This document shows, one piece after another, positions 1-8,537 of a stretch of 32,567 nt of DNA. The notes beneath the pieces are model-generated. The model made no database searches. It saw only the letters and a list, made by a program, of their open reading frames with translations, and was not told the origin of the DNA. Position 1 is the first letter of the stretch, and each line of letters starts with the position of its first letter. The translations under genes and the position numbers were made by a program. The stretch comes from Saprospiraceae bacterium (GTDB lineage: Bacteria; Bacteroidota; Bacteroidia; Chitinophagales; Saprospiraceae): assembly GCA_013360405.1 (NCBI GenBank), contig JABWBR010000061.1, positions 1 through 32,567 on the forward strand, read 5' to 3'.

Positions 1-70
1 AATAGAGGGTTATTTGTTTTTCGGCTAAAGCAGATCCCACTTCCAGGAACTGACTGCCGATTGCTGACTG

Positions 71-175
71 CTACTAACCCATTCTTCGGCTAAAGCAGAA
101 TTGCGACTTTCCCCAAAAGATTCGCTTGTTGCGTTGACAATTGATCCTACTAACCCATTCTTCGGCTAAAGCAGA
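71..175. repeat. 29-bp direct repeat pair sharing a TTCGGCTAAAGCAGA core
   Basis: A 29-bp sequence at 71-99 is repeated exactly at 147-175, 76 nt apart. Its 15-nt core TTCGGCTAAAGCAGA occurs a third time at 20-34. Copies 1 and 3 also share the following TCCC. The core can form a small bulged hairpin (ATTCT at 81-85 with AGAAT at 97-101, and GCT with AGC inside). The copies share different flanks and are unevenly spaced, so this is a dispersed repeat and not a CRISPR array. Confidence 0.75.
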
Positions 176-277
176 TCCCGACAAAGCTACACGACGGCTC
201 GCTGCGCTTGCCTGTTTCGCTAAGTCGGGATGTCGCTAGTGCTCCAACTGCGGCGGGGAAAAGCTGGGAAGTGGTCA

Positions 278-372
278 GAATCACGGATGCACGGATTAGG
301 TGGATTCCACAGAAAGGACAAATAACAAGAAACCATCAGCGTAATCCGGTTAATCAGCGTCATCCGTGATTC
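278..372. repeat. Inverted repeat with 12-nt arms
   Basis: GAATCACGGATG at 278-289 is the exact reverse complement of CATCCGTGATTC at 361-372. The sequence between them contains further related steps (ATCAGCGTAATCC and ATCAGCGTCATCC). GTCAGAATCACG at 274-285 recurs at 383-394. The unit resembles a mobile or palindromic intergenic repeat. No transposase is present. Confidence 0.6.
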
Positions 373-501
373 AAACTACGGAGTCAGAATCACGATTACG
401 CAGATTGGGAAGATTCCGCGGAAGTGGCAAGCGTCGCCATTGCATAGTCGTTTTTTGTCATGCTGGACAAAGTGCGAAAAACCCTGTCTTTTCTCTTCAA
501 A

Positions 502-519
502 CCCGGGCTTCAGCCCGGG
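502..519. repeat. GC-rich perfect hairpin (REP-like)
   Basis: CCCGGGCTTCAGCCCGGG is an 8-bp perfect stem with a TC loop. It is not followed by a T-run on either strand, so it is more likely a REP-like palindrome than an intrinsic terminator. Confidence 0.55.
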
Positions 520-715
520 GACTGGGCCCAAAATCGCACTTGTCGGCGTACATACACTACGTGTACAGATGCCCTGGCGGGCATGACAAAGCAAAAAACA
601 AGAAAAGAAGAAAGCGCCAATTATCCTTCTGTCATCCTTCCTCATCCCACCGATCCTAGTAGAAATTGATCCGCGGCTGCAGTGAAATGTCCTAGGTCAG
701 ACCTTGCAAGGCGAT

Positions 716-940
716 TCCGAGCAGCCTTGAGCCGCTCGTTGTGCGGAGTCGAGCCCCGACTGTGCGACCTGTATGCGGGAAGATCTCCCCTTTAGGGGCC
801 GGGGGGGGGCGATGAAGATCCTCGGATACCGGATAACAGCGCAGCGAGATTACCTTCGCTCGTGCCTCGCGAAGATGTCACCTCTTCGCCAAGTTGCAAC
901 TCCGAGCAGCCTGAGAGCCGTTCGTTGAGCGGAGCCGAAA
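716..940. repeat. Two diverged copies of a ~38-nt intergenic element
   Basis: The copies at about 716-755 and 902-940 both begin TCCGAGCAGCC. Both continue with a GAGCCG(C/T)TCGTTG(T/A)GCGGAG core. They lie in the same orientation, about 185 nt apart, and are clearly related though diverged. Nothing suggests coding. Confidence 0.55.
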
Positions 941-974
941 CGAACATCCCCGGCAAGCCCCTTCAACCCACAAC

Positions 975-2678
975 CTACAACCTCCTGCTCATCCCCTGGA
1001 ACAACAACGCCAACAACATCACCAACCCGCAGCCTAAGAGATTAAACCAGAGGAAAGCCAGCTTGAAAATATCGTATTTGTCGAGGAAGTATACGGTGAT
1101 GACTACGGCTTCGGCAATGATGGCAGCATAAAATACGGCACGGCCTTGTACTTTTTTTAGGAAAAAGGCGGTGATGAAAATGCCCAGAATAACACCGTAA
1201 AATACGGAGCCGATGATGTTGACGGCCTGGATGAGGTTTTCAAATAACCGGGCCGTGATGGCAAAAAATAAGGCCAATAACCCCCAGCCGATGGTGAGCG
1301 CTTTGGATGCGTATAGGTAGTGGCGGTCGGATTTGTCTTTGACAAATGAACGCCGGTAGATGTCGACGAGGGTGGTGGTGGCCAGTGCGTTTAATTCGGA
1401 AGAGGTGGACGACATGCCCGCAGCAAATATGACGGATAGCAATAACCCGACGATGCCGATGGGCAAATATTTGGTGACGTAGGTGATGAATACGTAGTCG
1501 GTGTCTTTGACCTGCGCCTGCGGACTGCTGCGTATGATGAGACTGTCAGCCGCCTGGCGCATTTGGGCGTCTTTATCTATTAAGGATTTGACTTTGATCC
1601 GCTGATCCTGGATTTGCGCCTCGTCTTGCCGGTCGATGGCGGTGATGAGCTGCCGGACTTCTTTTTGTTTTTCTTGAAATAACTCGCCATGCTGTGCTTC
1701 TAACTGGCGGTATTGCGATGCAATGGCCGGCGTTTTTTCGAGTAGCGCTACGTTCGATTGGTTGAAGTGTAGCGGAGGTTGGGTAAATTGGAAGAAGGTA
1801 AATACTAATATACCCACAAACAGGATCAAAAACTGCATGGGCACTTTGAGCAGGCCGTTGAAGAGCAGACCCAGGCGGCTTTCTGACAGCGATTTGCCGG
1901 TGAGGTAACGCGATACCTGCGACTGGTCGGCGCCGAAGTAGGATAAAAAGAGGAAAAAGGCGCCAAGCGTACCCGACCAGAAGTTGTAGCGGTTGGAAGG
2001 ATCAAATTTGAAGTCGAGTACGTTTAGTTTGTCTAAGCGGCCTGCCACGTTCAAAGCATCCTGGAAGGACACATCAGGAGGCAATTGCCACACCAGCAAT
2101 AAACCTGCGATGACCATGCCTGTCAGGATGATGGTCATCTGCTGCATCTGTGTGACGCTCACGGCTTTGGTGCCCCCAAAGGCGGTGTATAAGATCACTA
2201 CGCCACCCATGAACAGGATGGTGCCGTTGAGCGACCAGCCCAGTATGGCCGATAATACGATGGAAGGTGCGTAGATGGTGATGCCCGCCGCCAAACCTCG
2301 CTGTATGAGAAACAGGAGGGCCGTAAAGGTGCGCATGCGCAGATCAAAACGACTTTCGAGGTATTCGTAGGCGGTGTATACGTTGAGCCGGTAATATATC
2401 GGCAGCACAAATATGCACAGGAAGACCATGGCAAAGGGCATGCCGAAGTAAAACTGCACAAATCGCATGCCGTCGTCGTAAGCCTGCCCGGGAGTGGATA
2501 AAAAGGTGATGGCGCTGGCTTGTGTGGCCATGATGGACAGGCCTACGGTCCACCATTTCATATCGCGGTCTCCTTGTAAGTAGCTTCTTGCGCTCATCAC
2601 ATGGCGGGTTCTCCACACGCCGTAAACCACGATGCCGAGCAAAGAACCCAGCATAACTATCCAGTCGAGTAGGTGCAT
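975..2678 (-). CDS. Sodium:solute symporter (SSS family)
   Basis: Predicted inner-membrane Na+-coupled transporter of the SSS/SGLT family. It would import a small solute such as a sugar or organic anion, but the substrate cannot be read from the sequence. The 567-residue protein has about thirteen hydrophobic segments. The N-terminal part carries the family-typical stretch around residues 45-70 (MATQASAITFLSTPGQAYDD), followed by a TAYEYLESRFD-like motif. Between two membrane segments, at roughly residues 305-390, lies a long charged, Gln/Glu/Lys-rich helical insert. From memory, similar inserts occur in Bacteroidota members of the family. The ATG at 2678 is the only sensible start, since the first hydrophobic helix begins at residue 5. 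Its start is 73 nt downstream of the stop of the phosphoesterase-barrel gene on the same strand, so co-transcription is possible. Family assignment is firm. Confidence 0.93.
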   Translation of the reverse strand: MHLLDWIVMLGSLLGIVVYGVWRTRHVMSARSYLQGDRDMKWWTVGLSIMATQASAITFLSTPGQAYDDGMRFVQFYFGMPFAMVFLCIFVLPIYYRLNVYTAYEYLESRFDLRMRTFTALLFLIQRGLAAGITIYAPSIVLSAILGWSLNGTILFMGGVVILYTAFGGTKAVSVTQMQQMTIILTGMVIAGLLLVWQLPPDVSFQDALNVAGRLDKLNVLDFKFDPSNRYNFWSGTLGAFFLFLSYFGADQSQVSRYLTGKSLSESRLGLLFNGLLKVPMQFLILFVGILVFTFFQFTQPPLHFNQSNVALLEKTPAIASQYRQLEAQHGELFQEKQKEVRQLITAIDRQDEAQIQDQRIKVKSLIDKDAQMRQAADSLIIRSSPQAQVKDTDYVFITYVTKYLPIGIVGLLLSVIFAAGMSSTSSELNALATTTLVDIYRRSFVKDKSDRHYLYASKALTIGWGLLALFFAITARLFENLIQAVNIIGSVFYGVILGIFITAFFLKKVQGRAVFYAAIIAEAVVITVYFLDKYDIFKLAFLWFNLLGCGLVMLLALLFQGMSRRL

Positions 2679-2751
2679 CTATAATCCGGGTTGTATTCGC
2701 TAATACAGGTTTTCAGCCGAAAGATAGGCGCATTTTTCAAAAATTACGGTC

Positions 2752-5700
2752 TCAGAACAAAAATCCCCCGCTCACCATAAACCGGTTGCCGTCGTCGGAG
2801 CGGAATAAGCTCAGGTTGATGACCAGGGCATCAAAGGGACTTAGCCACAATCCGCCGCCGTATCCCTGATGCCATCTCCGCGACTTTTGCTCTTCGAGCC
2901 ATACGCGACCGTAGTCGTAGCCGCCGTATATGCCCAGGGTAAAGGGCAGGTAGTAGTTGTCGACGTTTAATAGCCGTATGCGCAAGTCGGTATTGTGGTA
3001 AAATGCCGTCCGGCCGGTGAAGCGTTCTTCGCGGAAGCCGCGCAGGTTGTCGGAGCCGCCCAGCGTGGCGCCCTGGAAGAAGGCGAAGTCGCCGTCGACG
3101 TGTTTGCCGCCGATGCGGGTGGCCAGCACGATTTTTTCGCTGCCGAGGTAGACGGATAAGCTGCCCGAGAAGGTGCTAAAACGCCTGCTGATGCGCTCAA
3201 TGTCAGTGGTTAGTCCGGCTCCGGCGTTGAAGGCAAATCCCAGCGTGGGAAAATTGGGCTGGTCTACGTTGGCATAATTGAAGGTAAGGGCGCTGCCGCC
3301 GTAGTAGTTGGTTGTGAATACGTCGTCGGGCACGCCGGATTGCCCCGAGGTGATGAATCGACCGGGCGTGCGTTGTATGTCGACGGCTTCGGCAGAAAAC
3401 GACCAGGTGAGGTTGGCTGAATGGCCCAGCGGTCGCCGCAAGGCCGGGTATATGCCATATAATTCCTGCCGGATGCGATTGTAGTCGAGATCGGTATCAG
3501 GCAGTAACTCGGTTTCGTTGCCCAGCCCGAAGTAGTTGAGGGTGAATAGCGGTCCCTGAAGACGGCCTTCAAGCAGGAAGTCGGTTTTGCGAATGGCGCG
3601 CACGAATTCGCCTTTGTAGGCAAGGCTGTAACCCGATGTGGCAAACGCGTATTGCAGGCGGGCCTGGTGTATGGCGCTGTATGGACTGCGTTTGAAGCCG
3701 TAGTGTAGATACCGGAAACCAACCCCCAGCAAACCGCCGTCGTCGGGGTTGAATCCAAAGGCCGGGAACGGGATGAGGTGGTCATATTCGTAGTCGGGCG
3801 CTTTGCGGTCGTAGCCGTTCATCACGGGGTCGTTGCTGATGAGGCGTCGCGTTTCGCTGCCCGTCTCGAATTTGTTTTTGTCGCGGTTATCGTATATCTG
3901 TGTTTTGCGGGCGGGGCCGGCCACAGCAGACTCATCGATAAAGAGGTCTTCTTCGAGTCCGCCGATAGCCCTCACGAGAATGCCTTTTTGCACTTTGCCC
4001 ATGATCAGGAAGAGGTCTTCGTCGTCGAGGCCGTAGAGGCGGATTTCCCGGGTGTCGGCGCTGAGGAATACGCGCTCGTAGTATTTTACGCCTTTTTCTT
4101 TGCCTTTTTTGAGTTCGTACACGCTTACCAGGGTGCTGTCGTCGTTGAGGCGTATGACTTCAAAGTAGTCTTTTTTGTCGGTGCCGACTATGTCGACTTT
4201 GCGGGCCAGCAGTTGGTATTGTTTGCGGGCAATGTTGAGCAGGTTGTCGCGCCGGCCTTTTACTTTGCCGATGAGTTCGGCGCCGGTGAGTTGGAAAGCG
4301 CTGGCGGGCATCAGGGCGATGCTTTTTTCGATTACTTCGTCGGTGACCTGCGCCTGTAGTCGCCGGGCTTCTTGTTCCCAAACAGGCCAGTCGGCTTCGG
4401 TGAGGAAGGTCTGGTCAAAAAGCCGGGCATTGTAGGTCACCCATTTGATGTTTTTGACTTTTGGGTCAAATACCCGGAGCTGGCGCAGGAAGGGCAGGCT
4501 GTTGCGCAACAGGCCGGTGATGAGTCCGTCGTATTTGTGGAAGGCCTGGTCGCGGTCGCGCGGGATGGGGCGGTAGCGCGTTACATTATTTTCTTTGTCT
4601 TCAAAAGCGGCCCAGCGCCACTGGTCGTCGTGGCGGTCCCAGTCGCCGATGAGCTGGTCGAAAAGCCGGTTTCGCACTACAAAAGCCGCATCGATGCGGT
4701 GTTTGGCATTTTTGGAGCGTTTTTTGATCACATCAGGGGTGTCGGTGATATCGTCGGGACTGCCAAATTGGGCGGCGCCGCGCCATTCTTTGTCGGGCCT
4801 TTCTTCAAATAAGTAGAGTTCGTTGCCAAAACCGTCGTTGTATTGGCCCAGGCCTGGCTGTTTGGGTACGTAGTATACTTGGGGGTTGGTGTAGTAGATG
4901 CCGGCAGCCTGGGCCATGATGGGCACGGCCAGCGCTGAGAAAGGATGCGCCGCCGAAAATTGGTCGGAGAAGATGTCTTTGGCAAAGGTTTTGTTGAAAG
5001 GGTAGGGTACGATGCGGGTGGCGTCTTTTACGACGGCTCTTATCACGTATTGCTTGCCCTCGGGATCTTCGAGGCGCAGGGAGTTGGTTTGGTAGCCGCC
5101 GCCGCGTTTGAGGGGTTGTAGTCCGCCGTTGGCCTCGTCGAGGTTGAGCACGGGGGCGTCGATGGGGGTGCGGTATACGTTGCGGTAGTGCTCACCCCAT
5201 ATAAAGCGGTGAAAAGCGCCTTTGGCCGGCGAGGTATCAATGGCGATGGGGTGTATACCTGTTTCGGTTAATGCCGGGCTGATCGCAGCCGGAGTTACAT
5301 CGGCGGGTTTGGGTAGCGGGCCTTTGACTTGTTTCTGGAAGACAAGTTCGCCTTCGGGTTGGGTATCGCTGCTCACCCAGAATTGCACCCAGGAGGAGCC
5401 GTCTTTATAATATTTTAAAATAGAAAAACCCTGGCGGCCGTAGGCAAATTGAGCGCCGCGACCCAGCGAGGCCGGACTGGTTTTTGCGCCGGCGCCGCTC
5501 ACGATGTAGGCCTGGTTGTCGTTTTCAAAATACTGGAGGTTGTGTTCGTGGCCGCAGACAAAAGTAAAACTGCCGTTTTTTTGGGCGGAAGCCAACAACC
5601 CTTTTTTTAAGGCTTTGGTCTGGGGGTTGGCCACATCCTGCCGCGAACCTATCGTGCCGCGAAGAAAGGCGAAAACGCTACCCACAACCGGTAGCGGCAG

Positions 5701-6471
5701 GTAGAGATTTTTACTCAAATCTGTTAATGGGAAGAGGTGTTGTTTAACCGTATAACGCCCCCCGTGCGGACCGTTAGAATACAGAGGATGGTGCATCGCG
5801 ATCACGATATTTTTGTCGCGGTGTTTTTTGATCGCTTCTTCAAAGAGATACAGGAAATTCTTGCGGCTTTTTACCTCGCAGCCTGCATTGATCTCGGGTT
5901 CTTTTTCCCAGTTGGTCACCCACCAGTGCGTATCGATAAACACGATGACCAATTGGTCGTTGACCTCCACCACTTCGGGGTCGCCGCAGCCGTTGTTGGG
6001 AAGCCACACGTTGCCTTTGTTGAGGTATTCTTCCACGAATTCTTCCTGTCGAAGCACGCCTTTGAGGTTATAGCGCCAGTCGTGGTTGCCGGGAATAAAA
6101 TAGGGTTGCCCTTTGTAGTTTTTCAAAATATCGAGTTGGGTAAGCAAGTTGTGTTCGGCCTCGGCGCGGTCGTCGGCCTTGCGGGGCGGCAGTCCGCTGG
6201 GGTATATGTTGTCACCCAGAAAAATCACGGAGCTATTGGCAGGGGCTTTGTCGAGGTGGTGCTGCAAAGCCGCCAGGGGGGCGGCGGTACCGTTTTCAGG
6301 CGAATAGCCCGCATCGCCGATGAGGTATATAGTGTGGGCCACTTCGCTTTCCGGCGGTAGTTGAACGCTTTCGGGTTTGGTGGCGTTTTTGCTGAGGTGC
6401 AGGCGGTAGTCGCCACAGGCGGAGAGGATTACCATTGCAGCTAACAGCGTGGGGGAGAGGTATTTACTCAT
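2752..6471 (-). CDS. Lipoprotein metallophosphoesterase / kinase-like region / Omp85-type barrel fusion
   Basis: A 1239-residue multidomain outer-membrane protein. Residues 1-19 form a lipoprotein signal with lipobox LSAC (Cys19). Residues 45-330 are a calcineurin-like metallophosphoesterase with all metal-site motifs: GDAG (52-55), GDN (86-88), GNHD (128-131), HH (227-228), GHEH (307-310). Residues about 450-755 have a kinase-like layout: a Gly-rich start (GGGYQ, 457-461), YVIRAVVK (475-482), then LIGDWDRHDDQWRW (607-620) and PIPRDRDQAF (635-644). These resemble the catalytic loop and metal-binding motif of FAM20/HipA-like kinases (inference). Residues 755-880 are beta-rich (RLYGLDDED). Residues about 895-1239 look like an Omp85/surface-antigen barrel with an LRGF motif and a terminal aromatic residue. 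The phosphatase plus barrel assignment is strong. The middle domain is a hypothesis. Substrates are unknown. Confidence 0.88.
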   Translation of the reverse strand: MSKYLSPTLLAAMVILSACGDYRLHLSKNATKPESVQLPPESEVAHTIYLIGDAGYSPENGTAAPLAALQHHLDKAPANSSVIFLGDNIYPSGLPPRKADDRAEAEHNLLTQLDILKNYKGQPYFIPGNHDWRYNLKGVLRQEEFVEEYLNKGNVWLPNNGCGDPEVVEVNDQLVIVFIDTHWWVTNWEKEPEINAGCEVKSRKNFLYLFEEAIKKHRDKNIVIAMHHPLYSNGPHGGRYTVKQHLFPLTDLSKNLYLPLPVVGSVFAFLRGTIGSRQDVANPQTKALKKGLLASAQKNGSFTFVCGHEHNLQYFENDNQAYIVSGAGAKTSPASLGRGAQFAYGRQGFSILKYYKDGSSWVQFWVSSDTQPEGELVFQKQVKGPLPKPADVTPAAISPALTETGIHPIAIDTSPAKGAFHRFIWGEHYRNVYRTPIDAPVLNLDEANGGLQPLKRGGGYQTNSLRLEDPEGKQYVIRAVVKDATRIVPYPFNKTFAKDIFSDQFSAAHPFSALAVPIMAQAAGIYYTNPQVYYVPKQPGLGQYNDGFGNELYLFEERPDKEWRGAAQFGSPDDITDTPDVIKKRSKNAKHRIDAAFVVRNRLFDQLIGDWDRHDDQWRWAAFEDKENNVTRYRPIPRDRDQAFHKYDGLITGLLRNSLPFLRQLRVFDPKVKNIKWVTYNARLFDQTFLTEADWPVWEQEARRLQAQVTDEVIEKSIALMPASAFQLTGAELIGKVKGRRDNLLNIARKQYQLLARKVDIVGTDKKDYFEVIRLNDDSTLVSVYELKKGKEKGVKYYERVFLSADTREIRLYGLDDEDLFLIMGKVQKGILVRAIGGLEEDLFIDESAVAGPARKTQIYDNRDKNKFETGSETRRLISNDPVMNGYDRKAPDYEYDHLIPFPAFGFNPDDGGLLGVGFRYLHYGFKRSPYSAIHQARLQYAFATSGYSLAYKGEFVRAIRKTDFLLEGRLQGPLFTLNYFGLGNETELLPDTDLDYNRIRQELYGIYPALRRPLGHSANLTWSFSAEAVDIQRTPGRFITSGQSGVPDDVFTTNYYGGSALTFNYANVDQPNFPTLGFAFNAGAGLTTDIERISRRFSTFSGSLSVYLGSEKIVLATRIGGKHVDGDFAFFQGATLGGSDNLRGFREERFTGRTAFYHNTDLRIRLLNVDNYYLPFTLGIYGGYDYGRVWLEEQKSRRWHQGYGGGLWLSPFDALVINLSLFRSDDGNRFMVSGGFLF

Positions 6472-6556
6472 GGTGTTGTGGGCTTAAGCAGATATTGATT
6501 TAGAGTCTAAGATAATCTTTTTCCCATTCAAAACACCTGTAACCCGTCCAGGGTTA

Positions 6557-6564
6557 TATCTTTG
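6557..6564 (+). promoter_or_regulatory. Candidate Bacteroidota -7 element for der
   Basis: TATCTTTG matches the Bacteroidota consensus TAnnTTTG. It lies 20 nt before the der start codon, which would give a very short leader. I see no convincing TTTG -33 box at the usual distance. The small inverted repeat AACCC/GGGTT (6541-6545, 6551-6555) sits just upstream. The intergenic region 6472-6584 is divergent, so it also drives the phosphoesterase-barrel gene. Confidence 0.5.
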
Positions 6565-6584
6565 CGGGCTGAATTAAAATATAA

Positions 6585-7886
6585 ATGGGAAATATCGTAG
6601 CGATCATAGGAAGGCCCAACGTAGGCAAATCAACGCTGTTCAACAGGTTGATCGGCGAACGACAGGCTATTGTGGATGACTTGAGCGGCGTGACGCGCGA
6701 CCGGTTGTACGGCTCTTGTGTGTGGAATAGCAAGACTTTTACCGTGATTGATACCGGCGGTTTTGTGCCGGAATCGGAAGACGTGTTCGAAGCGGCGATT
6801 CGCTCGCAGGTGCGAATCGCTATCGAAGAAGCTACCGTTTTGGTGTTTATGGTGGACGTGACTACCGGCGTCACCGACCTCGACGAGTCGATGGCTTCGA
6901 TGCTGCGCCGCAGCACAAAACCCGTTTTCCTGGTCGTCAATAAGGTCGACAACGGGCAGCGCATGATGGAAGCGAACGAATTCTGGAGCCTGGGCATCGA
7001 AAATACGTTTTTCCTGTCGTCTATGACCGGCAGCGGCACCGGCGAACTGCTCGACGCTATTGCAGAACAAGTGGCCGACGAAGAGCCACGAGACGTCACA
7101 CTGCCTCGCATAGCCATCTTAGGCCGGCCTAATGTAGGTAAATCGTCGCTTGTCAACGCCTTGCTGGGCGAAGAACGCAATATTGTGACGGATATAGCCG
7201 GTACCACCCGCGATTCTATCGACTCGCATTACAACAAATTCGGCAAAGAATTCCTTCTCGTCGATACGGCGGGTATCCGCAAAAAATCGCGGGTGCACCA
7301 AGACCTCGAGTTTTATTCGGTGATGCGAGCTATCAAAGCCCTCGAAGAATGTGACATATGTATCCTGATGATCGACGCCCAAACCGGTATCGAAGCTCAG
7401 GACATGGCTATTTTTCGCCTCGCGCAGCGCCGCCACAAGGGTATTGTGATTTTGGTAAATAAATGGGACCTCGTATCCAAAGAAACCAATACGGCCCGCG
7501 ATATGGAGAAGACTATCAAGGAAAAAATCTCTCCTTTCGTAGATGTGCCTATTGTTTTTATCTCTACACTCGAAAAACAACGCATTTTTAAAGCGGTGGA
7601 AGCGGCACTGGAGGTGTACGAAAATAGAAACCGCAAGCTGAAAACCTCCGAACTAAATGAGGTGATGCAGGAAATTATCGAACGCAATCCGCCGCCTGCG
7701 TACAGGGGGAATTATATAAAAATAAAATATATAACGCAGATGTCGGGTGCTCACCCGGTTATCGCGTTTTTCTGCAACCACCCCAAGCAAATCCAGGAAA
7801 ACTACAGGAACTTTTTGGAGAACCAACTGCGCAAGCATTTTAAATTCACTGGGGTGCCGGTTAGCATTTTATTCCGGCAGAAGTAA
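6585..7886 (+). CDS. der: Ribosome biogenesis GTPase Der (EngA)
   Basis: Double-Era GTPase that binds the 50S precursor and is needed for late large-subunit assembly. The 433 residues are the usual family length. The first G domain has GRPNVGKS (9-16), GVTRD (35-39), DTGG (56-59) and NKVD (119-122). The second has GRPNVGKS (180-187), GTTRD (206-210), DTAG (227-230) and NKWD (292-295). A KH-like domain follows from about residue 350 to the end, with the conserved ...NPPPAYRGNYIKIKYITQ stretch. The ATG at 6585 places the first P-loop at residue 9, as expected. It is transcribed alone or with rfbC. A heptad-repeat hairpin follows the stop. Identification is unambiguous. Confidence 0.98.
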   Translation: MGNIVAIIGRPNVGKSTLFNRLIGERQAIVDDLSGVTRDRLYGSCVWNSKTFTVIDTGGFVPESEDVFEAAIRSQVRIAIEEATVLVFMVDVTTGVTDLDESMASMLRRSTKPVFLVVNKVDNGQRMMEANEFWSLGIENTFFLSSMTGSGTGELLDAIAEQVADEEPRDVTLPRIAILGRPNVGKSSLVNALLGEERNIVTDIAGTTRDSIDSHYNKFGKEFLLVDTAGIRKKSRVHQDLEFYSVMRAIKALEECDICILMIDAQTGIEAQDMAIFRLAQRRHKGIVILVNKWDLVSKETNTARDMEKTIKEKISPFVDVPIVFISTLEKQRIFKAVEAALEVYENRNRKLKTSELNEVMQEIIERNPPPAYRGNYIKIKYITQMSGAHPVIAFFCNHPKQIQENYRNFLENQLRKHFKFTGVPVSILFRQK

Positions 7887-7890
7887 AATT

Positions 7891-7981
7891 GATGTTTAAT
7901 GTTGGATGTTTAATGTTGAATTTATTTGTTTATATTAGATTGATAATCAAACATTAAACATCCAAAATCTAACATCCAATA
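7891..7981. repeat. Heptad-repeat inverted hairpin between der and rfbC
   Basis: Starting 4 nt after the der stop, four heptads (GATGTTT, AATGTTG, GATGTTT, AATGTTG) fill 7891-7918. The opposite arm lies at about 7950-7979. A 16-bp perfect stem forms between 7902-7917 (TTGGATGTTTAATGTT) and 7950-7965, with an AT-rich loop. It could act as a 3' processing or termination structure for der. Confidence 0.7.
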
Positions 7982-7990
7982 TTATTAATC

Positions 7991-8533
7991 ATGCCATTCA
8001 TCGCCACTGATTTTCCGGGACTGATGGTGTTTGAGCCACAAGTGTGGCGCGACGATCGCGGCTATTTTTTTGAGGCGTTTAATCAAAAAACACTTGAGGC
8101 GGCGGGCATTTCTGCGGTGTTTGTCCAGGATAACCAGGCGCGCTCTTCACGCGGCGTACTGCGCGGATTGCATTACCAGTCGGCCCCCTTTGCGCAGGCC
8201 AAGCTGGTACGCGTACTGGAAGGTGAAGTACTCGATGTGGTGGTAGATATGCGCCCCGAATCGCCTACCTACGGCAAATACTATAGCCTTCTCCTCAGTG
8301 CTGCCAATAAATTGCAGCTTTTCGTGCCCCGCGGCTTTGCCCACGGTTATGTGGTATTGAGCGAATCTGCCGAGTTTTTTTATAAGTGCGATAATTATTA
8401 TTCTAAAACCCACGAGGGCGGCCTCCGCTATGACGACCCCGCCTTTCAGATCGATTGGCAACTCCCCGCCTCCGAGCTCCTCATAGCCGAAAGAGACCTG
8501 GCCTGGCCGCTTTTTGATACTATACGACTGTAG
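7991..8533 (+). CDS. rfbC: dTDP-4-dehydrorhamnose 3,5-epimerase
   Basis: Converts dTDP-4-dehydro-6-deoxy-D-glucose to dTDP-4-dehydro-L-rhamnose, the third step of dTDP-L-rhamnose synthesis for surface glycans. The 180 residues form a single RmlC cupin. Visible family features are RDDRGYFFE (20-28), RGLHYQ (58-63) with the presumed catalytic His61, FVPRGFAHGY (111-120), and the presumed catalytic Tyr131 in FFYKCDNYY. Length and start agree with the family. The other rhamnose genes (rfbA, rfbB, rfbD) are not in this window, so the gene is isolated here. Its stop is only 4 nt from the converging DinB-like gene. Confidence 0.95.
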   Translation: MPFIATDFPGLMVFEPQVWRDDRGYFFEAFNQKTLEAAGISAVFVQDNQARSSRGVLRGLHYQSAPFAQAKLVRVLEGEVLDVVVDMRPESPTYGKYYSLLLSAANKLQLFVPRGFAHGYVVLSESAEFFYKCDNYYSKTHEGGLRYDDPAFQIDWQLPASELLIAERDLAWPLFDTIRL

Positions 8534-8537
8534 AGTC

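Larger units (their letters stand above)
1..974. other. Gene-free region rich in repeat fragments
   Basis: I find no convincing gene here. Short open frames exist on both strands, but they run through repeats and palindromes and resemble no family I recognise. The stretch holds three copies of a TTCGGCTAAAGCAGA core, an inverted pair around 278-372, the palindrome at 502-519, a small hairpin plus a run of nine G at 787-809, and two related copies of a TTCGTTGAGCGGAGCCGAA-type element at 716-755 and 902-940. This looks like an accumulation of dispersed intergenic repeats beyond the 3' end of the symporter gene. Confidence 0.7.

Noticed and set aside
20-175. Possible CRISPR array from three TTCGGCTAAAGCAGA copies
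   Set aside because: Repeat extents differ between copies, spacing is unequal (65 and 76 nt), the flanks are shared in different combinations, and there are no cas genes.
366-659. Small open frames on both strands in the left intergenic region
   Set aside because: They read through palindromes and repeats, have no family resemblance, and overlap each other in opposite directions.
3778-4359. 193-codon open frame antisense to the phosphoesterase-barrel gene
   Set aside because: Its Val/Phe/Ala-rich composition is what the reverse strand of a GC-rich Bacteroidota gene gives; the sense gene has clear domains here.
7891-7981. Insertion-sequence terminal inverted repeats around der/rfbC
   Set aside because: The arms enclose only a short AT-rich loop with no transposase, and the arms themselves are heptad repeats.
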